Assembly (NCBI RefSeq): GCF_002257665.1
Contig: NZ_MQWB01000001.1
Coordinates: 494,502-558,501, forward strand
Direction: 5' to 3'
Source: Rubricoccus marinus
GTDB taxonomy: Bacteria; Bacteroidota; Rhodothermia; Rhodothermales; Rubricoccaceae
Length of the DNA: 64,000 bases
Shown here: positions 53,671-61,981 of the stretch, piece after piece
Position numbering within the stretch: position 1 is the stretch's first letter
Layout of the letters: each line of letters begins with the position of its first letter
Notes under the pieces: generated by a model
Told to the model about the DNA's origin: nothing
Databases searched by the model: none
What the model saw: only the letters and a program-made list of their open reading frames with translations
Translations under genes and position numbers: made by a program

Positions 53671-54062
53671 GCGCGCCCCCTGACGAACGCGACGCTTGGG
53701 CCGATCCGCCGGACCGGTGGGCCGAGGACGACCGCGCGTGGAAAGAGAAGTGGACCGACAAAGCGCCAGAGGCCTCTGGCGATGACGAGGTGGAGCCGCC
53801 CTCGGCAGCGTACCGCCCCGAGAAGGCGAGCATCAAGTCCGTCGCGGACTCCTACGAGGAGGGGATGCGAGAGGCTGGGCCTTACCTCACTATCGGTCTG
53901 CAGATCGCCGGCTCGATGTTCCTCTTCGTCGGGGGCGGGTGGGCATTAGATGAGTGGGCGGGCACCTCGCCGTGGGGCATCTTGGTCGGAACGGTGCTCG
54001 GCTTTCTGGGCGTGATGGCACTCGTCCTCCGGCTGGCGAACGACGCCAAAACGAAGCCATAG
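53667..54062 (+). CDS. atpZ: AtpZ/AtpI-family ATP synthase accessory protein
   Basis: A 131-aa protein: charged N-terminal 75 residues, then two helices (YLTIGLQIAGSMFLFVGGGWALDEW and GILVGTVLGFLGVMALVLRLAN), the AtpZ/AtpI plan. AtpI-type proteins help assemble the c-ring. The GTG start at 53667 has an AAGGAGG Shine-Dalgarno and overlaps the bactofilin stop. The motif palindrome at 53765-53780 is translated as APEASG in the variable N-terminal part. Confidence 0.85.
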   Translation: MSAPPDERDAWADPPDRWAEDDRAWKEKWTDKAPEASGDDEVEPPSAAYRPEKASIKSVADSYEEGMREAGPYLTIGLQIAGSMFLFVGGGWALDEWAGTSPWGILVGTVLGFLGVMALVLRLANDAKTKP

Positions 54063-54063
54063 C

Positions 54064-54079
54064 GCCAGAGGCCTCTGGC
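54064..54079. repeat. Iterated-motif palindrome, tail-to-tail
   Basis: Perfect GCCAGAGGCCTCTGGC immediately after the atpZ stop. Confidence 0.88.
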
Positions 54080-54247
54080 GAAGTGAGGGCGGGCAGAGAA
54101 TCAGGTGAGCGGCAAGAGGGGAGAAGCAAGGAGTCCAGACCGCTTCTATCGGATTTCACCCCCCCTTGCGGGGGCCTCCGCGGGGGGGCGGCTAGCTTGC
54201 TGGACTTCCCCGAAAGGGGGCCGATCCCCATCCTGTCCGTCCGCCCC

Positions 54248-54547
54248 ATGACTGCTATCACGAGTCTGCTGCTCGGCGCCGCTCTCGGAGTTGCGCATGG
54301 CCTCGCGGGCCTCGTGATCGCTCGCCTCGCAAGAGGCGCATCGGGCAACGTGCTCGCCACCGTGATTCTCGGCGGCACCGCGTTGCGCATGATGATGGTG
54401 TTGGGTGTCGTCGCGCTGCTCCTGTTGTTCTCGTCGGTTCAGATCGCCTCGTTTATCACAGGGCTCGGCGTGACGTTCGTGATCGGCCTCATCGCAGAGG
54501 TCTTTCTGCTGCTGCGGCACTCGTCCGCTACCCCCACCCGCGCCTGA
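54248..54547 (+). CDS. Small membrane protein, ATP synthase subunit I-like
   Basis: A 99-aa protein with about three hydrophobic helices (SLLLGAALGVAHGLAGLVIARLA; MMMVLGVVALLLLFSS; FITGLGVTFVIGLIAEVFLLL). Its size and place between atpZ and atpB match the AtpI (subunit I) / AtpR group, but sequence landmarks are few. It ends 7 bp before atpB. The 185-bp gap before it contains a G-rich hairpin-prone stretch near 54160-54190. Confidence 0.75.
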   Translation: MTAITSLLLGAALGVAHGLAGLVIARLARGASGNVLATVILGGTALRMMMVLGVVALLLLFSSVQIASFITGLGVTFVIGLIAEVFLLLRHSSATPTRA

Positions 54548-54554
54548 CGCCCCG

Positions 54555-55799
54555 ATGCGCCTCGCTCTCGCGTTCCTCTTTGCCCTCGCACTCGTTCCTG
54601 CGGCCTCGGCCGCTGGCGACGAAGAGGATTTCGACGCCGTTCACCACACCGCCGACGGCAACTACCTCGACTTCCTGCCGATCGGCAAGGTTGAGCTGCC
54701 GCGCCTATTCGTGGTGCGTGACGCCAGCGGCTCGCTCGGCGTCCGGTTCTTCGGCTCGTCCACGGCTGCGGTGGCCTCTGGCGAATTCGAAATCGAGAGC
54801 CACGGCGGGGCCGCTCATGGTGAAGAGGAGCACGTCGGGGATGCCGGCCACGAGGAGTCTCCTGTTGAGGATGTCGCAGACGAGTCGCTTGTAGAGCTGG
54901 GCGTGATCGAGGACAGCGCTGCCCCCTACGATGCGCACTTGGTGGCCACAGGCGGATCGGATGTGGTTGTGGACCTCTCTCCGACGCGGCACCTCGTCTT
55001 CGTCTTCCTGGCGATCGGCGTGCTTTGCCTGCTCTTCCTGCCGATGGCGGGCAAGTACAAAAAGGGCATCGGCCGCGACACCGCCCCGCGCGGTCTGCTC
55101 CAGAACATGCTGGAGACGGTCATTATCTACGTCCGCGACGAGATCGCGCGCCCCAACCTGGGCGAGAAGACGAGCAAGTACCTCCCGTACCTGCTGACGG
55201 TCTTCTTCTTCATCCTGATCTGTAACCTGCTCGGCCTCGTGCCCTTTGGCGCGACCGCGACGGCGAACATCTCGATTACGGTCGTGCTGGCTGTGTTCAC
55301 GTTTATCGTCACGCAGCTTGCCGGCACGAAGGACTACTGGGGTCACATCTTCAATCCCCCTGGCGTGCCTCTGGCGCTGAAGCCGATCCTCATCCCCATT
55401 GAGTTCATCGGCATCTTTACCAAGCCGTTCGCGCTCGCCATCCGTCTCTTCGCCAACCTCACGGCAGGGCACTTGGTCATCCTGAACCTCATCGGGATCA
55501 TCTTCATCATCTCGAAGACGTTCGGTACCGGCGCCGGCATCGGCACGGGCGTCGCGGCGACGTTCATGGTGCTGTTCGTGTACGCCCTCGAAGTCCTGGT
55601 CGCGTTTATCCAGGCCTACGTCTTCACGATCCTCAGCGCGCTGTTCATCGGCATGGCCTCGGCAGAGCACGAGCATGACCACGACCACGCCGAGGACCAC
55701 GGCCTGACGAACCACGACGTCGCCGTCGCGAAAGCGAACGGAACGGCCCCCCACAAACTCCACGAGCGCACCGTCGGCACCGAAGCCACATTCGCGTAG
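54555..55799 (+). CDS. atpB: F0 ATP synthase subunit a
   Basis: A 414-aa subunit a, the proton half-channel. The core (about 145-375) has five or six helices and the essential Arg in AIRLFANLTAGHLVI. It is much longer than E. coli AtpB (271 aa): residues 1-19 look like a signal peptide, residues 20-140 form an acidic and His-rich periplasmic domain, and the C-terminal 40 residues hold a His/Asp run (HEHDHDHAEDHG). The long N-terminal extension is seen in other Bacteroidota. A motif palindrome follows the stop codon. Confidence 0.95.
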   Translation: MRLALAFLFALALVPAASAAGDEEDFDAVHHTADGNYLDFLPIGKVELPRLFVVRDASGSLGVRFFGSSTAAVASGEFEIESHGGAAHGEEEHVGDAGHEESPVEDVADESLVELGVIEDSAAPYDAHLVATGGSDVVVDLSPTRHLVFVFLAIGVLCLLFLPMAGKYKKGIGRDTAPRGLLQNMLETVIIYVRDEIARPNLGEKTSKYLPYLLTVFFFILICNLLGLVPFGATATANISITVVLAVFTFIVTQLAGTKDYWGHIFNPPGVPLALKPILIPIEFIGIFTKPFALAIRLFANLTAGHLVILNLIGIIFIISKTFGTGAGIGTGVAATFMVLFVYALEVLVAFIQAYVFTILSALFIGMASAEHEHDHDHAEDHGLTNHDVAVAKANGTAPHKLHERTVGTEATFA

Positions 55800-55805
55800 C
55801 GCTCG

Positions 55806-55823
55806 GCCTCTGGCGCCAGAGGC
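55806..55823. repeat. Iterated-motif palindrome, head-to-head
   Basis: Perfect GCCTCTGGCGCCAGAGGC seven bases after the atpB stop. Confidence 0.9.
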
Positions 55824-55901
55824 GCCTCTCCGAGGCCACCCAACACCCCGGGCGCGACTGCGCCCTCTCGTAGACAACACCCCCCAAACCTCACCCGCGA
55901 A

Positions 55902-56144
55902 ATGGATCCCCTCGCACTCGGTTACATCGCCGCCGGCCTCGGAGCTGGCATCGTCGCCCTCGGCGCTGGACTCGGCATCGGCCGCCTCGCTGCCGCCGCC
56001 CTCGAAGGCTCTGCCCGTCAGCCCGAAGCCGCTGGCGACATCCGGACCACGATGATCATCGCTGCCGCCCTCATTGAGGGTGTGGCGCTCTTCGGTCTCG
56101 TCGTCTGCATCCTCATGGCGCTCCGCGCGCCGATCGGCGCGTAG
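55902..56144 (+). CDS. atpE: F0 ATP synthase subunit c
   Basis: An 80-aa hairpin of two helices with the polar loop EGSARQPEA and the ion-binding Glu in AALIEGVALFGLVV. The residue after this Glu is Gly, not the Ser/Thr found in sodium-binding c-rings, and helix 1 lacks the sodium-site Gln, so proton coupling is the likelier mode. Helix 1 has the G-x-G-x-G pattern (GAGIVALGAGLGIG) for tight ring packing. Confidence 0.96.
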   Translation: MDPLALGYIAAGLGAGIVALGAGLGIGRLAAAALEGSARQPEAAGDIRTTMIIAAALIEGVALFGLVVCILMALRAPIGA

Positions 56145-56251
56145 CTCACGCTTCGCGTCCGGGAACCGGCCCTCCGCCTCGCCTGCTCCGGCGGCATACC
56201 TGTGCCTCTGGCGCCAGGGGCAGGCGGAGGGCGCTTTGACCCTACCCCGCT

Positions 56252-56761
56252 ATGACGTTCGTCCTCGCCGCCAACCTCCTCGCACCCAACGCCGGGCTCA
56301 TCTTCTGGATGGTTCTGGCGCTGACGATCCTGCTGACGCTGCTCGGCAAGTTCGCGTGGCCGTCCATTGTCGGCGGGATCGAAGAGCGCGAGCGCCGCAT
56401 CGAGACCTCGCTTACCGAGGCCGACCGCGCCCTCGCACAGGCCAAGCAGCTCCAGGCCGACAACGACTCCGCGCGGCGTCAGTCCGAGCAGCAGGCGCAG
56501 GCCATCCTTCGCGAGGCTCGCGAGGAGGCTGAAGCCCTTCGCTCGGCCGACGTGGAGAAGACCCGCGCCGACCTCGCCGAGATGAAGGAGAGCGCCCGCG
56601 CCGACATCGAGCGCGAGAAGCGCCAGGCTCTCGCCGAGCTGCGCGCCGAAGTCGCCAACCTCGCCGTCAACGGCGCGGAGAAGATCCTCCGTCAGGAGAT
56701 CGACGCGCAGACGCAGAGCCGGCTCGTCAACGACTTCATTTCCGAGCTGCCCCAGAATTAG
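56252..56761 (+). CDS. atpF: F0 ATP synthase subunit b
   Basis: A 169-aa subunit b, the peripheral stalk: N-terminal membrane helix (GLIFWMVLALTILLTLLGKFAW), then a long charged coiled coil (IEERERRIETSLTEADRALAQAKQL...). Lies between c and delta in the usual order. The 107-bp gap before it contains one motif copy at about 56203-56220, a slightly imperfect palindrome. Confidence 0.95.
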   Translation: MTFVLAANLLAPNAGLIFWMVLALTILLTLLGKFAWPSIVGGIEERERRIETSLTEADRALAQAKQLQADNDSARRQSEQQAQAILREAREEAEALRSADVEKTRADLAEMKESARADIEREKRQALAELRAEVANLAVNGAEKILRQEIDAQTQSRLVNDFISELPQN

Positions 56762-56827
56762 GGGCGCAGAGACGAGGGCGTGGGGCTCGGCTCCACCCCG
56801 GTCCTTCCGCCCCCAGTCCCCTCACGC

Positions 56828-57379
56828 ATGAACCCCGTCGCTCGCCGTTACGCGCTCGCGCTCTACGAAGAGGCCGAAGCCAAGGGCATGGTCGAGACCA
56901 TCGATTCGGACGTGGAAACGCTCCACTCCGCCCTCGACGGCTCCCGAGACCTCGCCGCCGTCTTCGCCAGCCCTATCATCGCGCGCGAAAAGAAGGACGC
57001 CGTCCTCCAGAGCCTCTTCGGGGGCAAGGTGAACGACCTCACGATGCGGTTCCTGCGCCTGATGGTCGAGAAGCAGCGCGAAGAGCTGCTGCCCGAGACC
57101 GTCCGCACCTACGCCGCCCTCCGCGACGAGCGCCTGAACATCGTGGAGGCCACGGTAAAGAGCGCGCAGCCTCTGGCGCACGATGAGGCGGACCGCCTCC
57201 GCCAGAAGCTCGAAGCGCAGGCCGGCAAAAGCGTCCGCGTCCGCATGGTCGTCGACCCGTCGCTCATGGGCGGCCTCGTCGTCCGCATGGGAGACGTGGT
57301 CTATGACCGGAGCGTCTCGCACCAACTCAAGACGATGCGCGAGCAGCTCCTGGAGCGCGCCGCCGTCAGCCTCAACTAG
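56828..57379 (+). CDS. atpH: F1 ATP synthase subunit delta
   Basis: A 183-aa subunit delta (OSCP-like): N-terminal helical domain starting NPVARRYALALYEEAEAKGM and the C-terminal KSVRVRMVVDPSLMGGLVVRMGDVVYDRSVSHQLKTMREQL, both diagnostic. Joins the b stalk to the top of F1. The ATG at 56828 begins exactly at the conserved region; 16 more in-frame residues upstream are Pro-rich and unlikely. Followed by a motif palindrome. Confidence 0.95.
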   Translation: MNPVARRYALALYEEAEAKGMVETIDSDVETLHSALDGSRDLAAVFASPIIAREKKDAVLQSLFGGKVNDLTMRFLRLMVEKQREELLPETVRTYAALRDERLNIVEATVKSAQPLAHDEADRLRQKLEAQAGKSVRVRMVVDPSLMGGLVVRMGDVVYDRSVSHQLKTMREQLLERAAVSLN

Positions 57380-57393
57380 CATTCGCCTCGCGC

Positions 57394-57411
57394 GCCTCTG
57401 GCGCCAGAGGC
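57394..57411. repeat. Iterated-motif palindrome, head-to-head
   Basis: Perfect GCCTCTGGCGCCAGAGGC 15 bp after the atpH stop, before atpA. Confidence 0.9.
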
Positions 57412-57457
57412 CACCCGATTTGACCCACTGGCCACAGGCCACTGACCCCATCTGAAC

Positions 57458-59062
57458 ATGGCCACCGCGATTCGCCCTGATGAAGTCACCGCCGTGCTCC
57501 GCCAGGAGCTTGGCGGCTTCGATGCCGAGACCGACGTTTACGAGGTCGGCACCGTCCTCCAGGTCGGTGACGGTATCGCCCGCCTCTACGGCCTGAGCAA
57601 GGTCCAGGCCGGTGAGCTCATCGAGTTCCCCGCCTCTGGCGTGACCGGCATGGTCCTCAACCTTGAGGAGGACAACGTCGGCGCCGTGCTCTTCGGCGAC
57701 GCGTCCACGGTCAAGGAGGGCCACGAGGCGCGGCGCACCAAGCGCATCGCGTCTATCCGCGTCAGCGAGTCCATGCTCGGCCGCGTGGTCGACCCGCTCG
57801 GCAACCCAGTGGACGGCAAGGGCGCGCTTGAGGGCCCGTTCTACGAGATGCCCATCGAGCGCAAGGCGCCGGGCGTCGTCTTCCGCGAGCCCGTCACCGA
57901 GCCGCTGCAGACGGGGATCAAGGCCATCGACGCGATGGTGCCGATCGGCCGCGGCCAGCGTGAGCTCGTCATTGGTGACCGCCAGACGGGTAAGACGGCG
58001 GTCCTGCTGGACACGATCCTGAACCAGAAGCGCACGCACGAGGAGGGCGACAAGCCCGTCTACTGCGTCTACGTCGCCATCGGTCAGAAGGCGTCCACGG
58101 TTGCTCAGGTGCAGTCCGCTCTGGAGCGCTACGGCGCGATGGAGTACACGGTTATCGTGAGCGCCCCGGCCTCCGCTCCGGCCCCGCTGCAGTTTATCGC
58201 TCCCTTCGCGGGCGCCTGCATCGGTGAGTTCTTCCGCGACACCGGCCGCCACTCGCTCTGCATCTACGACGACCTCTCCAAGCAGGCCGTCGCGTACCGT
58301 GAGGTATCCCTTCTCCTCCGCCGCCCGCCGGGCCGCGAGGCGTACCCGGGCGACGTGTTCTACCTGCACTCCCGCCTTCTGGAGCGCGCCGCGAAGATCA
58401 TCAACGACGACGGCATCGCGGCCGACATGAACGACCTGCCGGCCGACCTCAAGCCGATCGTCAAAGGCGGCGGGTCTATGACGGCGCTCCCGGTGATCGA
58501 GACGCAGGCGGGTGACGTCTCCGCGTACATCCCGACCAACGTGATCTCGATCACGGACGGTCAGATCTTCCTGGAGTCCAACCTCTTCAACGCCGGTGTG
58601 CGTCCGGCCATCAACGTGGGCATCTCGGTGTCTCGCGTCGGTGGTAATGCGCAGATCAAGGCGATGAAGAAGGTCTCCGGTACGCTCCGCCTGGACCTCG
58701 CGCAGTACCGCGAGCTGGAGGCCTTCGCCAAGTTTGGCTCCGACCTGGACCCGACGACGCAGCGCCAGCTCAACCGTGGTGCCCGTCTCGTGGAGGTGCT
58801 CAAGCAGCCGCAGTACGCGCCGGTTCCCGTCGAGGAACAGGTCGCCGTGGTCTACGCCGCAGGCCAGGGCCTCGCCGATGCCGTGCCGGTGAGCCGCATC
58901 AAGGAGTGGGAGAACGACTTCCGCGAGGCGCTCCGCCTCAAGCACCGCGACACCCTCGACTCGCTCGTCGCCAGCGGTAAGCTCTCGGACGAGGCGATCG
59001 CGGCCTTCGAGCAGGAGGCCAAGGACGTGGCTTCCCGCTACGCCGAGACCGCCGACGCCTAA
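57458..59062 (+). CDS. atpA: F1 ATP synthase subunit alpha
   Basis: A 534-aa subunit alpha: N-terminal beta-barrel, Walker A GDRQTGKT, and the nucleotide-domain stretch [28 protein letters not shown] leading to [43 protein letters not shown]. Only one iterated-motif copy occurs (57632), in the N-terminal domain; the conserved core has none, as expected if copies are tolerated only where the sequence can vary. Confidence 0.98.
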   Translation: MATAIRPDEVTAVLRQELGGFDAETDVYEVGTVLQVGDGIARLYGLSKVQAGELIEFPASGVTGMVLNLEEDNVGAVLFGDASTVKEGHEARRTKRIASIRVSESMLGRVVDPLGNPVDGKGALEGPFYEMPIERKAPGVVFREPVTEPLQTGIKAIDAMVPIGRGQRELVIGDRQTGKTAVLLDTILNQKRTHEEGDKPVYCVYVAIGQKASTVAQVQSALERYGAMEYTVIVSAPASAPAPLQFIAPFAGACIGEFFRDTGRHSLCIYDDLSKQAVAYREVSLLLRRPPGREAYPGDVFYLHSRLLERAAKIINDDGIAADMNDLPADLKPIVKGGGSMTALPVIETQAGDVSAYIPTNVISITDGQIFLESNLFNAGVRPAINVGISVSRVGGNAQIKAMKKVSGTLRLDLAQYRELEAFAKFGSDLDPTTQRQLNRGARLVEVLKQPQYAPVPVEEQVAVVYAAGQGLADAVPVSRIKEWENDFREALRLKHRDTLDSLVASGKLSDEAIAAFEQEAKDVASRYAETADA

Positions 59063-59069
59063 CCCCCGG

Positions 59070-59092
59070 GCCTCTGGCGACGCGCCAGAGGC
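59070..59092. repeat. Iterated-motif pair after atpA
   Basis: GCCTCTGGCG and CGCCAGAGGC head-to-head with a 3-nt spacer between atpA and atpG. Confidence 0.85.
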
Positions 59093-59121
59093 TTCCCCTC
59101 AGCCCCCGCGCATCTCTCTAG

Positions 59122-60051
59122 ATGGCTTCTCTTCGCGACATCCGCACCCGCATCGGTGGGGTCAAGAACACGCAGCAGATCACCCGCGCCATGAAGATGG
59201 TCGCGGCGGCGAAGCTGCGGAAGGCGCAGGAGCGGATCTTTACGACCCGTCCGTACGCCTTCAAGATCCGCGAGATGATCGGGCACCTCCGCCAGAGGCT
59301 CGATCCTCTGGCGCACCCGTTTTTCCAGCCTCGGGAGGAGGTGAACAGCGTGCTGCTCATCGTCGTGACGAGCGACCGCGGCCTGGCCGGCGCGTTCAAC
59401 ACCAACCTTCTCAAGGTGGCCGAGACGCGCATCCGCGAGGACTACGCCGGGCTCGGGCAGGAGAACATCCACGTGCTCGCCGTGGGCCGCAAGGGCCACG
59501 AGTACTTCGGCAACCGCGGCTACGACCTCGTCGGCGATTTCCGCGGCGCGTTTAATGACCTCCGCTTCCCCATCGCGGGCGAGGTGCTGGACGTGGCGAT
59601 CGAGGGATGGAAGGACGGCCGCTGGGACCTCGTGGAGGTCGTCTACAACGAGTTCCAGAACACGATCTCGCAGAACCGCATCGCGGAGCAGCTGCTCCCG
59701 ATCCCGCAAGAGGCCTTCTTCACGCCCGTGATGGAGAACGCTGAGGACGTGGCCTCTGGCGGCGACGAAGGCGGCGAGGTGGAGTACATCTTCGAGCCCA
59801 GCGCCGAGGCTCTGCTGGAGCGCCTCGTGCCGGAGTACATGCAGTACCAGCTATGGCGCGCGATGCTGGAGAGCAACGCGGCCGAGCAGGGCGCGCGCAT
59901 GGTCGCGATGGAGAACGCCACGACGAACGCGGGCGAGCTACTCAAGGACCTCCGCCTGACCTACAACCGCGCCCGTCAGGCCGCCATCACGACGGAGATC
60001 ATCGAGATCTCGTCGGGTGCCGAGGCGCTGCGGCAGGCCACCGGCGGCTGA
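59122..60051 (+). CDS. atpG: F1 ATP synthase subunit gamma
   Basis: A 309-aa rotor subunit gamma. N-terminal helix SLRDIRTRIGGVKNTQQITRAMKMVAAAKLRKAQ and the C-terminal ARMVAMENATTNAGELLKDLRLTYNRARQAAITTEIIEISSGAEAL are invariant signatures. About 20 residues longer than E. coli gamma, from internal loops such as DVASGGDEGGEVEYIF. Two motif copies (59291 and 59305) are read as RQRLDPLA in a variable loop. Last gene of the cluster: a terminator follows and no beta or epsilon gene is present here. Confidence 0.97.
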   Translation: MASLRDIRTRIGGVKNTQQITRAMKMVAAAKLRKAQERIFTTRPYAFKIREMIGHLRQRLDPLAHPFFQPREEVNSVLLIVVTSDRGLAGAFNTNLLKVAETRIREDYAGLGQENIHVLAVGRKGHEYFGNRGYDLVGDFRGAFNDLRFPIAGEVLDVAIEGWKDGRWDLVEVVYNEFQNTISQNRIAEQLLPIPQEAFFTPVMENAEDVASGGDEGGEVEYIFEPSAEALLERLVPEYMQYQLWRAMLESNAAEQGARMVAMENATTNAGELLKDLRLTYNRARQAAITTEIIEISSGAEALRQATGG

Positions 60052-60098
60052 GCTGATTCGCCAGAGGCCACCTCTGGCGAGACCGATCCCGATCCCGA

Positions 60099-60130
60099 AG
60101 CCGGGGGCGCGTGTCGCCTCCGGCTTTTTT
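60099..60130 (+). terminator. Rho-independent terminator of the ATP synthase operon
   Basis: An 11-bp stem AGCCGGGGGCG / CGCCTCCGGCT (one G-U pair) with a 5-nt loop, then TTTTTT. Confidence 0.92.
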
Positions 60131-60135
60131 CGTGC

Positions 60136-60153
60136 GCCTCTGGCGCCAGAGGC
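60136..60153. repeat. Iterated-motif palindrome, head-to-head
   Basis: Perfect GCCTCTGGCGCCAGAGGC directly after the ATP synthase terminator. Confidence 0.9.
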
Positions 60154-60176
60154 TTACACGCCCTGACAAACCCTGT

Positions 60177-60262
60177 TGTCATTGCGAGCGCTCGCGACGC
60201 AATCTGGTCCAGATGAGCGGGGAGTAACGGGGGCGCTGGGTCACTATCCCCTCGGGATGACA
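60177..60262. mobile_element. Miniature inverted-repeat element, GTCATTGCGAG type (degenerate)
   Basis: An 86-bp segment bounded by TGTCATTGCGAG and CTCGGGATGACA, which are 12-bp inverted ends with two mismatches. The internal GCGACGCAATCTGG matches the widespread small repeat that begins GTCATTGCGAG and contains GCAATCT, found in many unrelated bacterial genomes. No coding capacity; probably a non-autonomous relic. Confidence 0.5.
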
Positions 60263-60286
60263 CCCATAGGGTTTGGTTCGACGGTC

Positions 60287-61585
60287 TTAATCCCGCGAGC
60301 GGATCAGGATCAGATCCTCTTGCGGCGGCACGAGCCACTCGGCGCCGTCTTCGGTGATAACGACCATCTCTTCGACCGAGATGGTTTTGGTCTCACCGTT
60401 CGCCAGAGGCCAGCTGTGGAAACCGTCGAAGGCGAAGGTCATGCCGGGGCGGAGCGTTTTGAGCTGGGCGCCAGAGGGCGTACGGCCTTCCTGACCGCCG
60501 CCGAGGCTGGGTCCGCTATCGTGCGCCCAGTAGCCGACGGGGTGGCCGGTGCTCCACATGACGGGGAGCGAGCCGCTGGCGCGCATCTCCGCACGCTGCG
60601 CGCGGTCCACGTCTACGCCTCTGGCGCCGGGCCGCATGGCCTCGAAGGCGGCTTGCCGTCCGCGCTTGGCGGCCTCCCACTTCGCGACGGCCTCTGGCGG
60701 CGCCTCCGTCTCTCCAGGCGCGAGGACGTAGGCGAAGCGCTGGATATCCGTTACCCACATGTCCCCGACCCGAATCCCGAAGTCGGTCTGGATAAAGTCG
60801 CCGGGCTGGATCACGCGGTCCGTCGGGTGAGAGTGCCCGCGGTCGCGCCCTGAGTTGACGGCCGGGTTCTGATCCGGCGCCCACCCATCGTCAACACCCG
60901 CCTCGCGCATCTTGGCTTCGAGGAAGTCCGCGATGTTGCGGTCGGTGGTCACGCCCGGGACAGCGGCGGCGTAGGCCAGCTCCTGCCAGAGTGCGGTGAG
61001 GTTCGCGGCGCGGCGCATAAAGTCGACCTCCTCTGGTGTCTTGACCGAGAGCCATTCGGAGATCAGCGTTTCAGCCGATGCAGTTCGGTCCATCCAGTCG
61101 TCCAGGCCGGCCTGCATCCGTTCGTACTGCGTAGACGAGAGGCCATCCGAGATGGGCGAGCCGCCGCGGTTGATCGCGATGGCCTCTGGCGCGAACCGCT
61201 GGAAGAGAGAGACGACGGACGACCAAACGGACTCGCCGCGCGGGATCTCGATCACCTCTTGCTGGCCCAGCTCCGCGAGCGACGCGGCCTCCCCCGCGGG
61301 CGAGACGGCAAACGGCTCCACGCCAGAGGCGGTCCGGAAGAACAGGAAGGCGGCCTCTCCGCCCGCGTTCTCGCAGCCGACGTGCCGCGCCATCGGGTCG
61401 TTGTCGTTCTCGCGGCAGAGCACGAGCCACGCGTCCACGTCTGCGCGGTCCATCGCGTCCGGTAGGAGCGTGGCGACGCGCTCGGCGCGGATGGCCGGCC
61501 ACGGATCGCCCGAAGTCTCCGGTGCGGGAGCCTCTTGCGCGACGACCGCGAGGGGAAAGAGGAGAGCGAGAAAGGTGGCGCGCAT
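60287..61585 (-). CDS. Secreted M24-family aminopeptidase (Xaa-Pro type)
   Basis: A 432-aa exported peptidase: signal peptide 1-16 (LAVVAQ), N-terminal creatinase-like domain (about 30-190), and a pita-bread M24 domain with metal ligands in DFIQTDFGIRVGDMWVTDIQRF (two Asp), the His of STGHPVGYWAHD and the Glu pair region VEEMVVITEDGAEW. Xaa-Pro aminopeptidases release N-terminal residues before proline. Export to the periplasm suggests peptide scavenging. Monocistronic, convergent with atpG across a terminator. Confidence 0.9.
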   Translation of the reverse strand: MRATFLALLFPLAVVAQEAPAPETSGDPWPAIRAERVATLLPDAMDRADVDAWLVLCRENDNDPMARHVGCENAGGEAAFLFFRTASGVEPFAVSPAGEAASLAELGQQEVIEIPRGESVWSSVVSLFQRFAPEAIAINRGGSPISDGLSSTQYERMQAGLDDWMDRTASAETLISEWLSVKTPEEVDFMRRAANLTALWQELAYAAAVPGVTTDRNIADFLEAKMREAGVDDGWAPDQNPAVNSGRDRGHSHPTDRVIQPGDFIQTDFGIRVGDMWVTDIQRFAYVLAPGETEAPPEAVAKWEAAKRGRQAAFEAMRPGARGVDVDRAQRAEMRASGSLPVMWSTGHPVGYWAHDSGPSLGGGQEGRTPSGAQLKTLRPGMTFAFDGFHSWPLANGETKTISVEEMVVITEDGAEWLVPPQEDLILIRSRD

Positions 61586-61722
61586 CGGGATAGGGGAGGG
61601 GCGTGTCCGAACCTACCGCCAGAGGCCTCAGGGGCCGGAGCCGCCGCGCTGTCGAAATCTGTGTGGCGACGAGACGAGCGGTTGATTCCCAGGTGCCCAC
61701 GGCTCTACTTTGCGCGCCCCAC

Positions 61723-61813
<91 letters not shown>

Positions 61814-61822
61814 GGTCTTAGG

Positions 61823-61855
61823 ACGCCCCGCACGAATCCGTGCGGGGCGTTTTTT
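61823..61855 (+). terminator. Rho-independent terminator of tRNA-Ser
   Basis: Perfect 12-bp stem ACGCCCCGCACG / CGTGCGGGGCGT, loop AATC, then TTTTTT. Confidence 0.95.
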
Positions 61856-61981
61856 GTGGCGCCAGCGGCCTCTGGCGAGAGCTCTACGCCGCGCCGCGAG
61901 AGGCTCGAGCAGCGGTTGGCATCAACGGCCGGCCCGCCCGCCAGAGGCGAAGTAGGTTTCGGCCGAGCCCACCGCCCCATC

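Noticed and set aside
56822-58945. Minus-strand open frame of over 700 codons opposite atpH-atpA
   Set aside because: Antisense of conserved ATP synthase genes; no independent coding evidence.
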